The translations under genes were made by a program, and so were the position numbers. Positions 17,895 to 29,206 of a DNA stretch of 64,000 nucleotides are shown here, piece after piece. Numbering within the stretch: position 1 is the stretch's first letter; every line of letters starts with the position of its first letter. Source of the stretch: Nocardioides marmotae (GTDB lineage: Bacteria; Actinomycetota; Actinomycetes; Propionibacteriales; Nocardioidaceae); assembly GCF_013177455.1 (NCBI RefSeq), contig NZ_CP053660.1:124001-188000 (forward strand). The letters run 5' to 3'. Under the pieces are notes generated by a model, which saw only the letters and a list, made by a program, of their open reading frames with translations, was not told where the DNA came from and searched no databases.

Positions 17895-18584
17895 ATGAAG
17901 GTCGTCGTGCTGACCGGGGCCGGTATCTCCGCGGAGAGCGGGGTGCCCACCTTCCGGGACGCCGACGGGTTGTGGGAGGGGCACCACGTCGAGGACGTCG
18001 CCACGCCCGAGGCGTACGACGCCCAGCCGTTCGTGGTGCACCGCTTCTACGACGCCCGCCGCAAGGCGCTGGCCGCGGTGGCGCCCAATCCCGCCCACCA
18101 CGCGCTCGCGCGGCTGGAGGAGGCGCTCGGCGACGACCTGCTCGTGGTCACCCAGAACATCGACGACCTGCACGAGCGGGCCGGCTCGAGCCGCGTGCTG
18201 CACATGCACGGCGAGCTGCTCTCGGCCGTGTGCCGTGCCTGCCGCAGCCGCTCGCGCTGGGAGCGCGACCTCGCCGACCTGCCCCCGTGCCCGCGCTGCG
18301 GCACGCCGGACCTGCGCCCGGACGTGGTCTGGTTCGGCGAGATCCCTTATGAGATGGACCGGATCTACCTCGCGCTCGAGTCGGCCGACCTGTTCGTCTC
18401 GATCGGCACCTCGGGCGCGGTCTACCCGGCCGCCGGCTTCGTGCAGCAGGCCGCGGCGTACGGCGCCCGCACCCTCGAGCTGAACCTCCAGGTCAGCGAG
18501 GTCACCACGCTCTTCGACGAGACCCGGCACGGCCGCGCCGGCGAGCTCGTCCCCGCCTGGGTCGAGGAGCTCCTCGGCCGCTGA
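17895..18584 (+). CDS. cobB: NAD-dependent protein deacylase (class III sirtuin, CobB-type)
   Basis: It is a 229-aa sirtuin. It has the NAD-binding TGAGISAESGVPTFRDADGLW, TQNIDDLH, and catalytic His105 in LHMHGEL. A zinc ribbon is formed by CRAC...CPRC. Tyr52 and Arg55 in FYDARRKAL are the YxxR pair that binds acidic acyl groups in SIRT5 and E. coli CobB, so desuccinylase activity is predicted beside deacetylase activity. It removes acyl groups from lysines such as those of acetyl-CoA synthetase and links carbon metabolism to NAD. It is convergent with treZ. Confidence 0.92.
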   Translation: MKVVVLTGAGISAESGVPTFRDADGLWEGHHVEDVATPEAYDAQPFVVHRFYDARRKALAAVAPNPAHHALARLEEALGDDLLVVTQNIDDLHERAGSSRVLHMHGELLSAVCRACRSRSRWERDLADLPPCPRCGTPDLRPDVVWFGEIPYEMDRIYLALESADLFVSIGTSGAVYPAAGFVQQAAAYGARTLELNLQVSEVTTLFDETRHGRAGELVPAWVEELLGR

Positions 18585-18617
18585 CCGGCGCCCCGACCCC
18601 GGTCCACGCCCGGGCCC

Positions 18618-20426
18618 CTACCCCAGCAGCACCCCGACGTGCGGCGGCAGTGCGAGCGCGCCGCCGGGGAGGTGCTCGGCGCCGGTGGGGGTGGCGAAGA
18701 GGACGGTGAGGTCGGGGTCGACGGTGAGCTCGGCGGGCTCGTCGCCGAAGTTGATCACCATCAGCGTGCCGGCGCGCTCCATCGTGAAGACGCGGGCGGC
18801 CTCGTCGGCGGTGCAGGAGATCGAGGTGAACGCCGGGTCGGTGAGCGCGGGGACGGTGCGCCGCAGGGTCGCCAGCCGGCGGTAGACGTCGAGCAGCACC
18901 GCGTGCCGGCCCTCGGCGAGCTCGCTCCAGTCCAGCGTGGAGCGGCGGAAGGTCTCCGGGTCCTGGGGGTCGGGCACGACCGCGGGGTCCCAGCCCATCT
19001 TCGCGAACTCCGCGATCCGCCCCTCGGCGGTGGCCTTCCCGAGCTCCGGCTCGGGGTGGGAGGTGAAGAACTGGAACGGCGTCGAGGCGGCCCACTCCTC
19101 GCCCTGGAAGAGCATCGGCGTGAACGGGCCGGCCAGGGTCAGCAGCGCCGCGCAGGCCAGCTGGTCGTCGTCGAGGGCCTCGGCGATCCGGTCGCCGACG
19201 GCGCGGTTGCCGATCTGGTCGTGGTTCTGGTTGGCGACCACGAGCCGCCAGGTGGGCATCTTCTCGGTGTCGATCGGCACGCCGTGGTCGCTCTCGCGGA
19301 AGGAGGACCACGTGCCGTCGTGGAAGAAGCCCCGCTCGCAGACCTTGACCAGCGCCGCGAGCGGCTCGAAGTCGGCGTAGTAACCGGTCGTCTCCCGCGT
19401 CAGCGCCACGTGCACCGCGTGGTGGAAGTCGTCGCTCCACTGCGCGTCGAGGCCGTAGCCCCCGGCCTCGCGCGGCGTGACAAGCACCGGGTCGTTGAGG
19501 TCGGACTCGGCGATCAGGGTGAGCGGCCGCCGCAGATGGGCCGAGAGCGCGGCCACCTCGACCGCCATCTCCTCGAGCAGGTGCACCTCGGAGGTGTCCA
19601 CCAGTGCGTGCACGGCGTCGAGCCGCAGCGCGTCGACGTGGTAGTCGTGCAGCCACATCCGCACGTTGTCGAGGATGAACCGGCGCACCTCCGCGGACCC
19701 CTCGCCGTCGAGGTTCACCGAGTCGCCCCAGGTGTTGCGCCCGCTGGTGAGGTAGGGCCCGAAGACCGGCAGGTAGTTCCCGCTCGGCCCGAGGTGGTTG
19801 TAGACGACGTCCTGCACCACGCCGAGGCCGGCCTGGTGGCAGGCGTCGACGAAGCGCTGGTACGCCGCCGGGCCGCCGTACTGCTCGGCGACGGTGTGCC
19901 ACAGCACCCCGTCGTAGCCCCAGTTGTGCGTGCCGTTGAAGCCGTTGACCGGCAGCAGCTCGACCAGGTCGACGCCGATCTCGCGCAGGTGGTCCAGCTT
20001 CCCGATCGCTGCGTCGAGGGTGCCCTCGGGGGTGAACGTGCCGACGTGGAGCTCGTAGAGCACCGACCCGGCCAGCTGGCGGCCGGTCCACGCCCCGTCG
20101 CCCCAGGTGTACGACGCGGGGTCGTAGGTGCGCGACCGCTCGTGCACCCCCTGCGGCTGGCGGCGCGAGCGCGGGTCGGGCAGCACCACGTCGGAGTCGT
20201 CGACGAGGTAGCCGTAGTCCACCTCGCCGTCGGTCGGCACCGGCTCCAGCGGCGTCCACCAGTCGTCGTCCCCGCGGGTCATCTCCACGACCTCGGTCGC
20301 CTCGGCGGGACCGATCGCGAGCCGGACGCGGGAGGGCCGCGGCGCCCACAGGTCGAACGGGCCGCGGGCGGGCGGGCGGGCCCCGGAGATCAGGCCAGCG
20401 GTGAGGCCGGAGGTGGGCACGGTCAT
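18618..20426 (-). CDS. treZ: Malto-oligosyltrehalose trehalohydrolase (TreZ)
   Basis: It is a 602-aa GH13 enzyme. The N-terminal beta domain ([17 protein letters not shown]) precedes a (beta/alpha)8 barrel. Conserved regions are [31 protein letters not shown] with the nucleophile Asp near residue 267, [10 protein letters not shown] with the acid Glu near 305, and [17 protein letters not shown], all typical of TreZ. It releases trehalose from the maltooligosyl-trehalose made by TreY. It is the last gene of glgX-treY-treZ, 4 nt behind treY, and the three genes form one minus-strand operon. Confidence 0.95.
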   Translation of the reverse strand: MTVPTSGLTAGLISGARPPARGPFDLWAPRPSRVRLAIGPAEATEVVEMTRGDDDWWTPLEPVPTDGEVDYGYLVDDSDVVLPDPRSRRQPQGVHERSRTYDPASYTWGDGAWTGRQLAGSVLYELHVGTFTPEGTLDAAIGKLDHLREIGVDLVELLPVNGFNGTHNWGYDGVLWHTVAEQYGGPAAYQRFVDACHQAGLGVVQDVVYNHLGPSGNYLPVFGPYLTSGRNTWGDSVNLDGEGSAEVRRFILDNVRMWLHDYHVDALRLDAVHALVDTSEVHLLEEMAVEVAALSAHLRRPLTLIAESDLNDPVLVTPREAGGYGLDAQWSDDFHHAVHVALTRETTGYYADFEPLAALVKVCERGFFHDGTWSSFRESDHGVPIDTEKMPTWRLVVANQNHDQIGNRAVGDRIAEALDDDQLACAALLTLAGPFTPMLFQGEEWAASTPFQFFTSHPEPELGKATAEGRIAEFAKMGWDPAVVPDPQDPETFRRSTLDWSELAEGRHAVLLDVYRRLATLRRTVPALTDPAFTSISCTADEAARVFTMERAGTLMVINFGDEPAELTVDPDLTVLFATPTGAEHLPGGALALPPHVGVLLG

Positions 20427-20430
20427 CAGA

Positions 20431-22815
20431 TCAGTCCTCCCGGACGAGCAGGGCCACGGGGCACTCGGCGAGCAGCTCGGCCAGCCGGGGCGAGGCGGGC
20501 CGGTCGGTCACGACGTCGCGCCACCGGCCGGGCGGCAGCGCGAGCGTGGTGTCGCCCCAGCCGCCGCGGGCGGCCAGGCCGACGGGCAGGCGGGTGACCA
20601 CGGCGATCGCGCCGCCGCGGTCGTAGGCGAGCGCGTGGTCGGCGGCCGGCCCCTGGGCCGGCACGGCGACGTACCCGTCGAAGAGCTCGGGCCGGTCGCG
20701 GCGCAGGGTGAGCGCGGCGTGGGCGACGCGCATCTTGGCCGAGCCCGGGTCGTCGAGCGCCGCGCCGAGCGGGGACCACTCGGCGAGCTCGAGCATGGTG
20801 CGGCGGGCCTCGAAGTCGACCGGGCGCCGGTTGTCGGGGTCGACGAGGGACTGCTCCCACAGCTCGCTGCCCTGGTAGACGTCGGGGACGCCGGGCAGCG
20901 TGATCGAGAGCAGCTTGGCCGAGAGCGCGTTGACCCAGCCGGGGCCGACGACGAGCGGCAGGAAGCCCTCGATCGTGGCGCGGACGTCGTCGCGGTCGAA
21001 GGCACCGTCGACGGCGGCGTGCACCGCGGCCTCGTAGGCCTCGTCCGGCTCGGTCCACGTGGTCCGGTCGCCGGCCTCGCGCATGGCCTTCTCGGCGTAC
21101 CCGTGCAGCCGCGACCGGAGGTCGGGGTCCGAGGGCAGCCAGGCGCCGAGGACGGCCTGCCACAGCAGGGAGGCGAAGCCGGGGTCGGGCAGCGGCACGA
21201 GCGCCAGCAGCCGGTCCAGCGTCGCCGTCCACGCCTCGGGCACCTCGGCGAGGGCGGTGATCCGGGCCCGGACGTCCTCGCCGCGCTTGGTGTCGTGGGT
21301 CGACAGCGTCGTCATCGCGTGCGGCCAGCGGGCCTGGCGCACCAGCATGTGGTCGTGGAAGGTCTCGGGGTCGAGGGAGAAGACGCTCGGGTCGCCGCCG
21401 ACCTCGTTGAGCGAGGTGAGGCGGGAGTAGCGGTAGAACGCGCAGTCCTCGACGCCCTTGGCCATCACCATGCCGCTGGTCTGCTGGAAGCGCCGCGCGG
21501 GCGGCGTCCACGGGTCGGCGAGCACCGGCAGCAGCGCCTCGAACGTCGCCACCAGGTCCGGGCGCTGCGCCCGGGCGGCCGCGAACGCCTGGTCGAGGTG
21601 GGCGCGGCCCTCGGGCAGGTAGGAGCGGTAGACCGGGAAGCAGGCCAGCAGCTCGGCCACGGCGTCGACGATCCGCGCGGTCGTGGTGTCGGGGCCGGCC
21701 GGCAGGATCCGGCGCACCTCGCGGGTGATCCGCCGGACCTCGCTGCCCAGGATCCCGTCGGCGACCTCGCGCTTGGTGTCGTGGATCATCGCGTGCCAGT
21801 CGACCGGCCCGCCGCGCAGCCGCGCCTCGAGCGCGTCGAGCGGCTCCTGCCCCGCGGGGTCGGTCAGCACCCGGTCGACGTGGGCCAGCACGTCGTACCC
21901 CGTGGTGCCGGCGGTCGCCCAGTCCACGGGCAGGTGCTCGCCGGGCTCGAGGATCTTCTCGACCAGCACGTAGGCGCCGCCGGTCAGCTCGGCGAGGTCG
22001 TCGAGGTAGCGCTTGGGGTCGCGCAGGCCGTCGGGGTGGTCGACCCGCAGCCCGTCGACCAGGCCCTCCTCGAACCAGCGCCGCACCTCCTTGTGCGACT
22101 CGGCGAAGACCTCGGGGTCCTCCACGCGCACCGCGGCCAGGCTGTTGACGGCGAAGAAGCGGCGGTAGTTCAGCCCGTCGTCGGCGACCTGCCAGTGCAC
22201 GAGCTCGTAGTGCTGGCGGGCGTGGACGGCGTTGGCGTCGTCGCCCTCGGACCAGGTTCCAGGAGCCACCGGGTAGTGGTTGTCGTGGTAGAGCAGCTCG
22301 GCGCCGTCGGGGGTGTCGACGACCCGGAGGTTGCCGATCGCCCCGGAGGGGTCGAGGTCGTCGTCGCCGACGACCGGGATCCGGATCCGGCCGTCGCCGG
22401 CGGCCCACTCGATGTCGAAGGCGGTCGCGTGCTCGGATGCGCGGCCGTGCTTGAGCACGTCCCACCACCAGGTGTCCTCCGAGGGGGCCGCGACGCCGAC
22501 GTGGTTGGGCACGATGTCGACCAGCACGCCCATCCCGAGCCGCCTGGCCTCCGCCGACAGCGCGGCCAGCCCGGCCTCGCCGCCCCGGGCCGGGTCGATC
22601 CGGTCGTGGGCGACCACGTCGTAGCCGTGGGTGCTGCCGGGCTCCGCGGCCAGCAGCGGGGAGAGGTAGACCCAGTCCACGCCGAGGTCGCGCAGGTACG
22701 CCAGCCGGCGGGTTGCCTCGAAGAGGTCGAAGTCCTCGCTGACCTGGAGCCGGTAGGTGCTGACCGGCACCCGCTGGCCGTCGGCGGGGCCGGGGTCGCG
22801 GTGCTTGCCCTCCAC
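20431..22815 (-). CDS. treY: Malto-oligosyltrehalose synthase (TreY)
   Basis: It is a 794-aa protein from GTG 22815, only 2 nt after the glgX stop. The open frame continues upstream into glgX but that part is unrelated. The family start [21 protein letters not shown] is followed by [35 protein letters not shown] (nucleophile Asp), [11 protein letters not shown] (acid Glu) and [16 protein letters not shown], all signature TreY blocks. It isomerises the reducing-end alpha-1,4 bond of glycogen-derived maltodextrins to an alpha,alpha-1,1 trehalose bond. Length is within the usual range. Confidence 0.95.
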   Translation of the reverse strand: MEGKHRDPGPADGQRVPVSTYRLQVSEDFDLFEATRRLAYLRDLGVDWVYLSPLLAAEPGSTHGYDVVAHDRIDPARGGEAGLAALSAEARRLGMGVLVDIVPNHVGVAAPSEDTWWWDVLKHGRASEHATAFDIEWAAGDGRIRIPVVGDDDLDPSGAIGNLRVVDTPDGAELLYHDNHYPVAPGTWSEGDDANAVHARQHYELVHWQVADDGLNYRRFFAVNSLAAVRVEDPEVFAESHKEVRRWFEEGLVDGLRVDHPDGLRDPKRYLDDLAELTGGAYVLVEKILEPGEHLPVDWATAGTTGYDVLAHVDRVLTDPAGQEPLDALEARLRGGPVDWHAMIHDTKREVADGILGSEVRRITREVRRILPAGPDTTTARIVDAVAELLACFPVYRSYLPEGRAHLDQAFAAARAQRPDLVATFEALLPVLADPWTPPARRFQQTSGMVMAKGVEDCAFYRYSRLTSLNEVGGDPSVFSLDPETFHDHMLVRQARWPHAMTTLSTHDTKRGEDVRARITALAEVPEAWTATLDRLLALVPLPDPGFASLLWQAVLGAWLPSDPDLRSRLHGYAEKAMREAGDRTTWTEPDEAYEAAVHAAVDGAFDRDDVRATIEGFLPLVVGPGWVNALSAKLLSITLPGVPDVYQGSELWEQSLVDPDNRRPVDFEARRTMLELAEWSPLGAALDDPGSAKMRVAHAALTLRRDRPELFDGYVAVPAQGPAADHALAYDRGGAIAVVTRLPVGLAARGGWGDTTLALPPGRWRDVVTDRPASPRLAELLAECPVALLVRED

Positions 22816-22817
22816 GC

Positions 22818-24983
<2,166 letters not shown>

Positions 24984-25120
24984 GGAGTGCCCTTCGTGGT
25001 GCGTGCGTGGTGGATTTGGATCGATCGAAGTCCGGGGCGCGCGGGAACGCCCCCGGGGTGCGTCCGATACCCACTCCGCCCCGTGGGAACCGTCACCCTG
25101 CGGGGTGTGCTACCGGTGAG

Positions 25121-25126
25121 TAGGAT
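25121..25126 (+). promoter_or_regulatory. -10 hexamer TAGGAT of the acyl-CoA dehydrogenase gene
   Basis: TAGGAT is followed by 7 nt and ATG 25134, consistent with leaderless transcription. The 150-bp divergent region to glgX also contains the palindrome GATCGATC at about 25019-25026. Confidence 0.55.
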
Positions 25127-25133
25127 CGGCCGC

Positions 25134-26279
25134 ATGAAGCGCGACATCTACGACGAGGACCACGAGGCGTTCCGGGGGTCCGTCCGGGAGTTCCTGGAGC
25201 GGTCGGTCATCCCCCACGTCGACGAGCACGCCGAGGCCAAGGCGATCCCGCGGGAGTTCTGGCTCGAGGCCGGCAAGCAGGGCTTCCTGGGCCTGGAGAT
25301 CCCCGAGGAGTACGGCGGCGCGGGCGCCGGCGACTACCGGTTCAACACGGTGCTCGCCGAGGAGCTGTCCAAGGTCAACGCCGCGCTGGGGTCGTGCTGG
25401 GGCATCCACGCCGACATCACCGCGCCGTACCTCGTGGAGCTCGGCACCGAGGAGCAGAAGCAGCGCTGGCTGCCCGGCGTCGCCGCCGGCGAGATCCTGC
25501 TCGCGATCGGCATGACCGAGCCTTCCGGCGGCTCGGACCTCGCCGCGCTGAAGACCACCGCCGTCCGCGACGGCGACGACTGGGTCATCAACGGCTCCAA
25601 GACCTTCATCACCAACGGCTACTCCGCCGACCTGGTCATCACCGCGGTGCGCACCAGCCCGGAGAAGAAGGCCCGCGGCATCACGCTGTTCGCGATCCCG
25701 GCCGACGCCGAGGGCTTCAGCCGCGGCCGCAAGCTGGACAAGGTCGGCCAGCCGGAGTCCGACACCGCCGAGCTGTTCTTCGAGAACGTCCGGCTCTCCG
25801 ACGACCACGTCGTCGGCGAGGTCGACATGGGCTTCATCCACATGATGCAGAAGCTTCCCCAGGAGCGGCTGGGCTGCGCGATCTCCAACCTGGCGCACGC
25901 CAAGCAGATCTTCGAGGAGACCGTCGCCTACACCAAGGAGCGCACCGCCTTCGGCGCCCCGATCGGCACCTTCCAGCACAACAAGTTCCTCATGGCCGAC
26001 ATCGACACCCAGATCGACGTCAGCCAGGCCTTCATCGACCGTTGCGTGGAGCTCCACGACCGCGGCGAGCTGACCCCCGTCGACGCGGCCAAGGCCAAGC
26101 TGTGGACCTCGGAGATCCAGAACCGGATCCTCGACCACTGCGTCCAGCTGCACGGCGGCTACGGCTTCATGAACGAGTACCGCGTGGCCCGCGCCTGGCG
26201 CGACGCCCGCGTCTCGCGGATCTGGGCCGGCTCGAACGAGATCATGAAGGAGCTCATCGGCCGCGACCTCGGCCTCTGA
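25134..26279 (+). CDS. Acyl-CoA dehydrogenase (LCAD/IVD-like)
   Basis: It is a 381-aa flavoprotein with the full three-domain ACAD architecture. The FAD/substrate loop is IGMTEPSGGSDLAALKTTA, followed by WVINGSKTFITNGYSADLVI, then ERTAFGAPIGTFQHNKF and the C-terminal VQLHGGYGFMNEYRVARAWRDARV. At the MCAD-type catalytic Glu position (YEGT) this protein has WAGS. The base is therefore probably the Glu in LPQERL, as in long-chain and isovaleryl-CoA dehydrogenases. It oxidises an acyl-CoA to the enoyl-CoA and passes electrons to ETF. Its substrate is not evident, and no beta-oxidation partners are adjacent. Confidence 0.9.
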   Translation: MKRDIYDEDHEAFRGSVREFLERSVIPHVDEHAEAKAIPREFWLEAGKQGFLGLEIPEEYGGAGAGDYRFNTVLAEELSKVNAALGSCWGIHADITAPYLVELGTEEQKQRWLPGVAAGEILLAIGMTEPSGGSDLAALKTTAVRDGDDWVINGSKTFITNGYSADLVITAVRTSPEKKARGITLFAIPADAEGFSRGRKLDKVGQPESDTAELFFENVRLSDDHVVGEVDMGFIHMMQKLPQERLGCAISNLAHAKQIFEETVAYTKERTAFGAPIGTFQHNKFLMADIDTQIDVSQAFIDRCVELHDRGELTPVDAAKAKLWTSEIQNRILDHCVQLHGGYGFMNEYRVARAWRDARVSRIWAGSNEIMKELIGRDLGL

Positions 26280-26306
26280 GCATCCTGGTTCCTGAGCAGA
26301 CGATGT

Positions 26307-26333
26307 GCCGGGGGCGCCGACGGCGCCCCCGGC
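26307..26333. terminator. Bidirectional hairpin terminator
   Basis: GCCGGGGGCGCC pairs perfectly with GGCGCCCCCGGC around the 3-nt loop GAC. It sits between two convergent stops (26279 and 26357). No U-tract follows on either strand, as is common in high-GC actinobacteria. Confidence 0.7.
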
Positions 26334-26356
26334 CTCACACCGAACTCAGGCCGGGC

Positions 26357-27097
26357 TCACACCTCCGGCGGTGACCCCAGCCGGCGCAGGGAGTCGATGA
26401 GCTCGCCGGCGGGCATCGTGGCCGACGCCGTCCGCAGCCGCTCGACCAGCCCGCCGGACAGCGGCTCGAGGCCCTGGACCTCCTGGTGCAGCCGCTCCAT
26501 CGTCGCGTCGAGGGCGTACGCCGTGTCCGCGGCCTCCTTGAGCCCGGCGAGGAGGTCGGCGGGGACGTCGCGGCGGTACTTGTAGTAGATCTTGTGCTCG
26601 AGGCTGGCCCAGAAGTCCATGGCGATGGTGCGGAACTGCACCTCGACCACGACCGGGACGGTGCCCTCGGAGAGGAACACCGGGACCTCGACCAGCGCGT
26701 GCAGGCTGCGGTAGCCGTTGGGCTTGGGCGAGGCGATGTAGTCGCGCAGCTCCAGGGTCGTGACGTCCTGCTGGGCCATGAGCAGGTCGACGACGTGGTA
26801 GACGTCGGAGACGAAGCTGCACACCACCCGCACGCCGGCGATGTCGGTGATCTCCTCGCGCACGCGCGCCAGCGGGTCGGGCCCGTCGAGGTCGATCCCG
26901 CGCCGCTGCATCTTCTCCAGCAGGCTCTCGGGCGACTTCAGCCGCGAGCTCACCTGCTCGATGGGGTTGTAGTCGTGCAGGTGCGCGAACTCATCGCGCA
27001 GGATCGACAGCTTGGTGACGACCTCGTCCATGCCGAAGCGGTGCTCGAGGAGGAACCGCCGCACGGTCTCGTCCCAGCTCGGAGCGCTCTCCATCAC
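26357..27097 (-). CDS. Small alarmone synthetase (RelQ/YjbM-like (p)ppGpp synthetase)
   Basis: It is a 246-aa protein consisting of only the RelA/SpoT synthetase domain with a helical C-terminal tail. No HD hydrolase, TGS or ACT domain is present. Signature blocks are ITDIAGVRVVCSFVSDVYHVVDLL, shown in part as DIAGVRVVCSFVSDVY, then DYIASPKPNGYRSLHALVEVP and VEVQFRTIAMDFWASLEHKI. It should transfer pyrophosphate from ATP to GDP or GTP. GTG 27097 is preferred over ATG 27094 because TACCTT stands exactly 6 nt upstream. It is back-to-back with thpR. Confidence 0.9.
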   Translation of the reverse strand: MMESAPSWDETVRRFLLEHRFGMDEVVTKLSILRDEFAHLHDYNPIEQVSSRLKSPESLLEKMQRRGIDLDGPDPLARVREEITDIAGVRVVCSFVSDVYHVVDLLMAQQDVTTLELRDYIASPKPNGYRSLHALVEVPVFLSEGTVPVVVEVQFRTIAMDFWASLEHKIYYKYRRDVPADLLAGLKEAADTAYALDATMERLHQEVQGLEPLSGGLVERLRTASATMPAGELIDSLRRLGSPPEV

Positions 27098-27103
27098 CGG
27101 CCC

Positions 27104-27109
27104 AAGGTA
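27104..27109 (-). promoter_or_regulatory. -10 hexamer TACCTT of the alarmone synthetase gene
   Basis: Read on the minus strand, TACCTT lies 6 nt before GTG 27097. No Shine-Dalgarno sequence is seen, so leaderless transcription is likely. It faces the thpR -10, 50 bp away. Confidence 0.5.
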
Positions 27110-27158
27110 CGCAACCGCTCGCCGGTCCCGGACCCGGGTGCCGCCGCGGCCCGGGTCG

Positions 27159-27164
27159 TAGGGT
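27159..27164 (+). promoter_or_regulatory. -10 hexamer TAGGGT of thpR
   Basis: TAGGGT is followed by 6 nt and GTG 27171, again the leaderless spacing. Confidence 0.6.
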
Positions 27165-27170
27165 CGCCGG

Positions 27171-27749
27171 GTGCGCCTCTTCGCCGCCCTGGTCCCGCCC
27201 GAGGAGGCGGTCGAGCACCTCGACGACTTCCTCGAGGCGCGCCGCGAGGCCGGCCCGTTCCGCTGGACCGCGGCCGAGCAGCTGCACCTGACCCTGGCCT
27301 TCTACGCCGACGTGCCCGACCACGCGCTCGACGAGCTGGTCGAGCGGCTCGGCACGGCCGCCCGGCGGCGTACCCCGTTCCGCGCGCGGGTCGCCGGCGG
27401 CGGCGCGTTCCCCGACGTCGCCCGCGCCCGCGTGCTGTGGGCGGGGCTCGACCTCGACGAGGGCGCGGCCGCCGAGCTGGACCGGCTCGCTACCGGGTGC
27501 CGCAACGCCGCGTCCCGCAGCGGGGTCGGGGTCGACGGGCAGCGCTTCCGCCCGCACCTGACCCTCGCGCGGCTGGGCCGCCCGGCGGAGGTCACCCGGT
27601 GGGTCCGGCTGCTCGACGCCTACGCCGGCCCGTCGTGGACCGCGGACCGCGTCACGCTGGTGGAGTCCCACCTCGGGGAGGGGCCGCGGCGCCGCCCCCG
27701 CCACGAGGTGGTCGCCGATCTCCCGCTCGGCGGGGTCGACCTGGGCTAG
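27171..27749 (+). CDS. thpR: RNA 2',3'-cyclic phosphodiesterase (2H family)
   Basis: It is a 192-aa protein from GTG 27171. It starts with MRLFAALVPPEEAVEHL, the standard LigT/ThpR opening. It carries the two HxTx catalytic motifs as HLTLAF near residue 43 and HLTLAR near 128, related by the internal pseudo-two-fold of 2H phosphoesterases. Members hydrolyse 2',3'-cyclic phosphate ends of RNA to 2'-phosphomonoesters and can ligate 2'-5' ends in vitro. Its biological role in actinobacteria is unclear. It shares a short divergent promoter region with the alarmone synthetase gene. Confidence 0.88.
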   Translation: MRLFAALVPPEEAVEHLDDFLEARREAGPFRWTAAEQLHLTLAFYADVPDHALDELVERLGTAARRRTPFRARVAGGGAFPDVARARVLWAGLDLDEGAAAELDRLATGCRNAASRSGVGVDGQRFRPHLTLARLGRPAEVTRWVRLLDAYAGPSWTADRVTLVESHLGEGPRRRPRHEVVADLPLGGVDLG

Positions 27750-27785
27750 GTTGCCGCACGTGAGGCACAGCGTGAGGCCGGTCAC

Positions 27786-28907
27786 ATGAGGATCGCGGTG
27801 GTCCGCGAGACGCGCGCGGGCGAGACCCGCGTGGCGCTCGTGCCCGACCTGGTGCCGCGCCTGGTCGGCCTGGGCCACGAGGTCCTGGTCGAGCCCGGCG
27901 CGGGCCTCGGCGCCCTCCACGCCGACGAGGAGTACGCCGCCGCCGGGGCCGTCCTCGACGAGCGGGCGGTCGAGGCGGCCGACCTGGTGCTCGCGGTCCA
28001 GCCGCCCGACGTGGGGACCGCCCGCCGGATCCGGCGGGGCGCGGCGCTGGTCGCGTTCCTCGCCCCCGGCCAGGAGCTCGGCCTCGTGGCGGACCTGCGC
28101 GAGCTCGGCGTCACCGCCTTCGCGATGGAGCTGGTGCCGCGCACCTCGCGGGCGCAGTCCATGGACGCGCTGTCCTCGCAGTCGCTGGTCTCCGGCTACC
28201 GCTGCGCGATCGTCTGCGCGGGGCTGCTGCGCCGGTTCTTCCCGCTCAACATGACCGCCGCCGGCACCGTCCCGCCGGCGCAGGTGGTCGTCCTCGGCGC
28301 CGGCGTGGCCGGCCTCCAGGCGATCGCCACGGCGCGCCGGCTCGGCGCGGTGGTCAAGGCCTACGACGTCCGCGCCGCGGCCGCCGAGGAGATCCGGTCG
28401 ATGGGGGCGCAGGCGATCGAGCTGGACCTGCCGACCCTCGACGGCGCGGGCGGCTACGCCCGGGAGATGTCGGAGGAGCGCGCCGCCCTCCAGCGCGAGC
28501 TCCTGGCGCCGTACGTCGCGGCGGCCGACGGCCTGATCACCACCGCCGCGGTGCCGGGCCGGACCGCGCCGGTGCTGGTCACCGCCGCGATGGTCGAGGC
28601 GATGCGGCCGGGGTCGGTGGTCGTCGACCTCGCGGCCGACTCCGGCGGGAACGTCGAGGGCTCGGTGCCCGGCGAGGTGGTGCGCCTGGGGCACGCGCAG
28701 GTCTGGGGCGGGCGCAACGTGCCGGCCCAGATGCCCGGGCCGGCCTCGCGGCTCTACGCCCAGAACGTCGTCAGCCTGGTCGAGCTGCTCACCGTCGACG
28801 GGGCGCTGGCGCCCGACCTCGGCGACGACATCCTCGACGCCTGCTGCGTCACGGCCGACGGGGTCGTGCGCCACGAGCCCACCCGCGCGCTGCTGGAGGA
28901 GGTCTGA
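27786..28907 (+). CDS. pntA: Proton-translocating NAD(P) transhydrogenase, alpha-1 (NAD-binding) subunit
   Basis: It is a 373-aa soluble domain I subunit. It opens with RIAVVRETRAGETRVALVP. Signature blocks are the NAD-binding VVVLGAGVAGLQAIATARRLGA, shown as VVLGAGVAGLQAIATARR, then SLVSGYRCAIV and GSVVVDLAADSGGNVEGS. The three-gene arrangement (separate domain I, small membrane subunit, beta) is the Rhodospirillum type. The complex uses the proton gradient to drive hydride transfer from NADH to NADP+. TAGGTT at 27749-27754 is a plausible -10 with a leader of about 25 nt. Confidence 0.93.
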   Translation: MRIAVVRETRAGETRVALVPDLVPRLVGLGHEVLVEPGAGLGALHADEEYAAAGAVLDERAVEAADLVLAVQPPDVGTARRIRRGAALVAFLAPGQELGLVADLRELGVTAFAMELVPRTSRAQSMDALSSQSLVSGYRCAIVCAGLLRRFFPLNMTAAGTVPPAQVVVLGAGVAGLQAIATARRLGAVVKAYDVRAAAAEEIRSMGAQAIELDLPTLDGAGGYAREMSEERAALQRELLAPYVAAADGLITTAAVPGRTAPVLVTAAMVEAMRPGSVVVDLAADSGGNVEGSVPGEVVRLGHAQVWGGRNVPAQMPGPASRLYAQNVVSLVELLTVDGALAPDLGDDILDACCVTADGVVRHEPTRALLEEV

Positions 28908-29206
28908 TGGACGAGTCCGTCGTGTGGCTGACGATCTTCGTGCTCTCGGTGTTCGTCGGGGTCGAGGTCATCGCCAAGGTCTCCTCGACCCTGCACACCC
29001 CGCTGATGTCCGGCGCCAACGCCATCCACGGGATCATCCTGCTCGGCGCGGTGCTGGTCACCGGCACGGCCGACTCGACCCCCACCCTGGTCGTCGGGCT
29101 GGTCGCCACGGTGCTCGCGGCGGTCAACCTGGTCGGCGGCTTCGTGGTGACCGACCGGATGCTCCAGATGTTCACGCGGCGCCGCCCGGGCGGTGACCGC
29201 CGGTGA
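28907..29206 (+). CDS. NAD(P) transhydrogenase, alpha-2 (membrane) subunit
   Basis: It is a 99-aa protein whose ATG overlaps the pntA stop (TGATG). Three transmembrane helices are visible (LTIFVLSVFVGVEVIAKVSS, then GIILLGAVLVTGTAD, then LVATVLAAVNLVGGFVVTDRML). The HTPLMSGANAIHGI and GGFVVTDRML motifs are diagnostic of PntAB. It forms part of the proton channel with the beta subunit. Confidence 0.93.
   Translation: MDESVVWLTIFVLSVFVGVEVIAKVSSTLHTPLMSGANAIHGIILLGAVLVTGTADSTPTLVVGLVATVLAAVNLVGGFVVTDRMLQMFTRRRPGGDRR

Noticed and set aside
25019..25026. GATCGATC palindrome as an operator between glgX and the acyl-CoA dehydrogenase gene
   Set aside because: Too short and common to support a regulator site without conservation data.
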